A DNA stretch of 64,000 bases, taken from the NCBI GenBank assembly GCA_025358085.1, contig JANYKT010000019.1, positions 62,001-126,000 on the forward strand. Reading direction: 5' to 3'. The stretch is from Deltaproteobacteria bacterium (GTDB lineage: Bacteria; Myxococcota; Myxococcia; Myxococcales; 40CM-4-68-19). Shown here in pieces: positions 61,963 to 64,000 of this stretch. Position 1 is the stretch's first letter, and every line of letters starts with the position of its first letter. Both the position numbers and the translations under genes were made by a program. A model generated the notes under the pieces. The model was not told where the DNA came from. It saw only the letters and a list, made by a program, of their open reading frames with translations, and did no database searches.

Positions 61963-62997
61963 ATGATTCTTTTCACCTTGCTCTGCTTCGGCTGCGCGAC
62001 CGTTCGCGTGCCGGTCGTGACCGCCGCGGAGCCAGCCGATGTGGCGGGCACCGTCGCGGCTCCGCTGCTGGAGCTGTGGCTGGAAAGTTCCCAGGCGGTC
62101 CGGCCGGCGGAGCGCGCCGACGCCGAGAGGCAGGCGCGTGCAGCCATCGATGCCGCGCTCGCCCGCGAAAAGATCTCGCCGGGTGCGCTGGGCGCGGGCG
62201 ATGCGGTGCTCTTCGTTCGCGAGCGCGGCGTGGCGTTGACGACTTCGCGGCAGAGCCAGCAGATTTGGGCGAAGGTCGGCATCGTCGCCGGCATCGTGGT
62301 GGTGGTCGCGGTGGTGGTGATTGCGGCGGTGGCAAGCGGGAAGAACTCGAAGCAATCGACCGGATCGAAGTCGTCGGCTCCGGCGACGGCGGGACCCGCG
62401 CCGGCCGCGGTCGCAGTGAGGCCGCGCGCTGCCGCGGTGAGCCCTCCCGGGCCCTCGAGTCTGGGTGCGGTTGCGTCGGGAGGCCCGCGCGCCGGGCCCG
62501 TCTCCGGCACAGGGCGGCCTGTCGCGCACCCGCCGGCAAAGGGTCCGGCGCAGCTGCCACCACCGCGCGTCTATGTTTACGGCTATGCGCCGGCGCCGCT
62601 GTTCTTCGACTTGCAGTTTTACTACGCCCCCCGGCCGCTGGTGCTGCGATCCGAGGAGCCGCCGGAAGATCAGCCGTATCCGGGCGCGCCGTTGCCGCCC
62701 GGGCAGGACGAGAACGACGCGCGCGAGCCTTCCGTGGAGCGCGTCGCAGAAGCGCCCGACCGGCCCGCGCTGCTGCTTCCCCCACTCGCGCCCGAGGCTG
62801 ATTTCGCCGTTGAGTCGCGGGGCTATTTCTCCTCGGCGCAGACCTCTCTCCAGCTGGACCTGCTCGATCGCGAGACTGGAACCGTGCTCTGGTCCAAGAC
62901 CGTAGCTTCCGGCGCGGACCCGCTCAGCACGGCCGACGTCGCGGCGCTCCTCGACACAGCGCTTGCCGGCGTCGCCTGGGCTCGCCGCGCACGCTGA
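61963..62997 (+). CDS. lipoprotein with membrane span and Pro-rich region, hypothetical
   Basis: 344 residues. Lipoprotein signal MILFTLLCFGCA. An internal hydrophobic segment (VGIVAGIVVVVAVVVIAAVASG, about residues 108-130), a Pro/Ala/Gly-rich linker (140-200), and a final region with tyrosine-rich YVYGYAPAPLFFDLQFYYAP. LQLDLLDRETGTVLWSKTV near the C-terminus resembles a small beta domain. Not recognised as a named family. Start could be GTG 61957. Confidence 0.6.
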   Translation: MILFTLLCFGCATVRVPVVTAAEPADVAGTVAAPLLELWLESSQAVRPAERADAERQARAAIDAALAREKISPGALGAGDAVLFVRERGVALTTSRQSQQIWAKVGIVAGIVVVVAVVVIAAVASGKNSKQSTGSKSSAPATAGPAPAAVAVRPRAAAVSPPGPSSLGAVASGGPRAGPVSGTGRPVAHPPAKGPAQLPPPRVYVYGYAPAPLFFDLQFYYAPRPLVLRSEEPPEDQPYPGAPLPPGQDENDAREPSVERVAEAPDRPALLLPPLAPEADFAVESRGYFSSAQTSLQLDLLDRETGTVLWSKTVASGADPLSTADVAALLDTALAGVAWARRAR

Positions 62998-63022
62998 TTG
63001 CTCCCGCTGTACAGTGCCGGCC

Positions 63023-63697
63023 ATGCGCCGCATCGAATTGATCGCCCTCCGTTCCAGGGCCCTGCGTTGGCCGCGCCTGGGCGAAGTGCTCCCGCCCGCG
63101 CTGGAAACGCTCGGCCTCGCCCACGACGACGCCGAGGGCGACGGCCGCATCACGCTGCAGGACCACGGCGAGCGCGGCTGCGTCCTGCTCTTCGATCACG
63201 CCAAGCTTTCGCGCCGCGCCGCGCTGCTGCTTGCCACGCGCGCGGGCGTCTCCATCGATGTCTTCGAGGTCATTGGCACCAGCGGCGGCAATCGCAATCG
63301 CTTTCGCACCGAAGCCTTTCGCGCCACCGCGCAGGGCGAGCTCAAGCCTGCCGAAGGGCAGGAACTCGACCTCGAAGATCCCCAGCAGCAGTGGGGCGGC
63401 GGCGATCTCGAGGCGCAGGCCACGCGCGTGCTGCGTGAGTTCGCGCAACTGGAAGGAGGCGCGGAGAAGACCTTGAGTCTCGGCTATCGCCGTAAACCCG
63501 CCGCGCGCCCCTCGACCCCGCGGGTGGCAATGCTGCTGGCGACATTGCAAAAGGCGAAGAGCCACCAGGGCCACCCCCAGCCTGGCAACCGCGTCGAGCT
63601 GCGTATCGAGCTGGCCGCGGGCGGGCGCCAGACGAGCTTTTGCAGCACCGCCGAGCACGAGGAGCTCGAACGGCTCCTGGGCGGCTCGAAGAAATGA
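63023..63697 (+). CDS. hypothetical protein
   Basis: 224 residues, no signal peptide or membrane segment. Contains ITLQDHGERGCVLLFDHAKLSRRAALLLATRAGVSIDVFEVIGT and a positively charged C-terminal half. I do not recognise it. The start at 63023 is the first ATG after the preceding stop, 25 nt upstream; the frame is open earlier but overlaps the lipoprotein gene. Codon pattern fits its neighbours. Confidence 0.5.
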   Translation: MRRIELIALRSRALRWPRLGEVLPPALETLGLAHDDAEGDGRITLQDHGERGCVLLFDHAKLSRRAALLLATRAGVSIDVFEVIGTSGGNRNRFRTEAFRATAQGELKPAEGQELDLEDPQQQWGGGDLEAQATRVLREFAQLEGGAEKTLSLGYRRKPAARPSTPRVAMLLATLQKAKSHQGHPQPGNRVELRIELAAGGRQTSFCSTAEHEELERLLGGSKK

Positions 63698-63804
63698 AGA
63701 GCGGGTCCGATTGCCGGGCAAAGGCAAACTGACCAGGTGCCGTAACCGATGGGCGCCGCCGAGCGTCCCCCGATCGGAAAGGTGGATGGGGTAACGTCGG
63801 CAGC

Positions 63805-64000
63805 GTGCCAGATGGACTTGACGATGAAGCTTTGATGGTCGCCTGGATGGGCGGCGACCGGCGCGCTTTTGAAGCGCTGTTCAAACGGCTTGCGCCACGA
63901 GTTCACGGTTTCTTCGCGCGCTCATTCCGGGACGAGGGCATTGCCGACGATCTGCTCCAGGTAACGTTCATGAAGGTTCACCGCGCTCGCGACCAGTACC
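63805..64000 (+). CDS. ECF sigma factor, 3' end outside the window
   Basis: The first 65 codons are present, GTG start. LMVAWMGGDRRAFEALFKRLAPRVHGFFARSFRDEGIADDLLQVTFMKVHRARDQY is region 2 of an ECF-type sigma factor, including the D-A-D-D-L-x-Q-V-T-F helix used for core binding. Region 4 lies beyond the window. Confidence 0.82.
   Translation, partial: MPDGLDDEALMVAWMGGDRRAFEALFKRLAPRVHGFFARSFRDEGIADDLLQVTFMKVHRARDQY

Noticed and set aside
1-64000. CRISPR array, rRNA genes, complete insertion sequences or prophage
   Set aside because: No regularly spaced repeats, rRNA-like stretches, transposase genes or phage structural genes were found.

Overview
This is a 64 kb, high-GC, densely coding window from a Gram-negative bacterium. 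The gene set (MXAN_5187 C-terminal-domain protein, separate PurS and PurQ, ileS-lspA-lgt, Kdo hydroxylase, paired M16 peptidases, DUF1800/DUF1501 pair, many small lipoproteins) suggests the Myxococcota (former deltaproteobacteria). That assignment is an inference from gene content. No rRNA, CRISPR array or intact insertion sequence was seen.

Layout. 0-2.3 kb: the end of an Fe-S (CCG-domain) oxidoreductase and two overlapping GNAT acetyltransferases. 2.4-5.9 kb: a surface-polysaccharide block with a PilZ protein, a WecG/TagA glycosyltransferase, a polyprenyl glycosylphosphotransferase and a receiver protein. 5.9-12.8 kb: Nei glycosylase, a CNNM/CBS protein, purS-purQ, a pilus-assembly-like protein, a membrane-inserted metallophosphoesterase and a GNAT-fold protein. 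12.9-18.6 kb: ileS-lspA-lgt and two small genes. 18.8-23.5 kb: an M16 peptidase pair, a diguanylate cyclase and an ECF sigma factor, ending at tRNA-Phe.

23.6-37.5 kb reads as an integrated, partly decayed island. It begins at the intact tRNA-Phe and ends at a degenerate direct copy of the 3' half of that tRNA. Its intact core lies on the minus strand: a SWIM-SNF2 helicase, then three translationally coupled genes (winged-helix-like protein, AAA ATPase, RecB/Cas4-like nuclease fused to an FtsK-type translocase). I cannot match this set to a named system; it is the best candidate here for an undescribed genome-defence or DNA-processing cassette. Around it lie remnants: a recombinase-type HTH, an AbiEii fragment, an MNT nucleotidyltransferase with a 54-residue partner, a GHKL ATPase pseudogene, an M1 peptidase scrap and a frameshifted HIT gene. 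An apparently intact DUF5117 metalloprotease is also inside.

37.6-46 kb: a STAS-like protein, secreted DUF4232 and DUF1906 proteins, the DUF1800/DUF1501 pair, and a long secreted protein whose lipoprotein leader is one base out of frame. 46-49.4 kb: a lipopolysaccharide block (GT4, GT9, Kdo hydroxylase) joined by 4-nt overlaps. 49.4-54 kb: an RlmK-like methyltransferase, a P450 with a CYP152-like haem loop, MsrA, the collapsed remains of a lutABC operon and a methyltransferase-like gene. 54-64 kb: hydrolases and peptidases, YaeQ, MaoC, a RIO kinase with a long disordered tail, a cupin, YchJ, MutH, a small membrane protein, a lipoprotein and the start of a second ECF sigma factor. An ~80 bp palindromic element occurs twice, at 18.66 kb and 53.1 kb, in opposite orientation.
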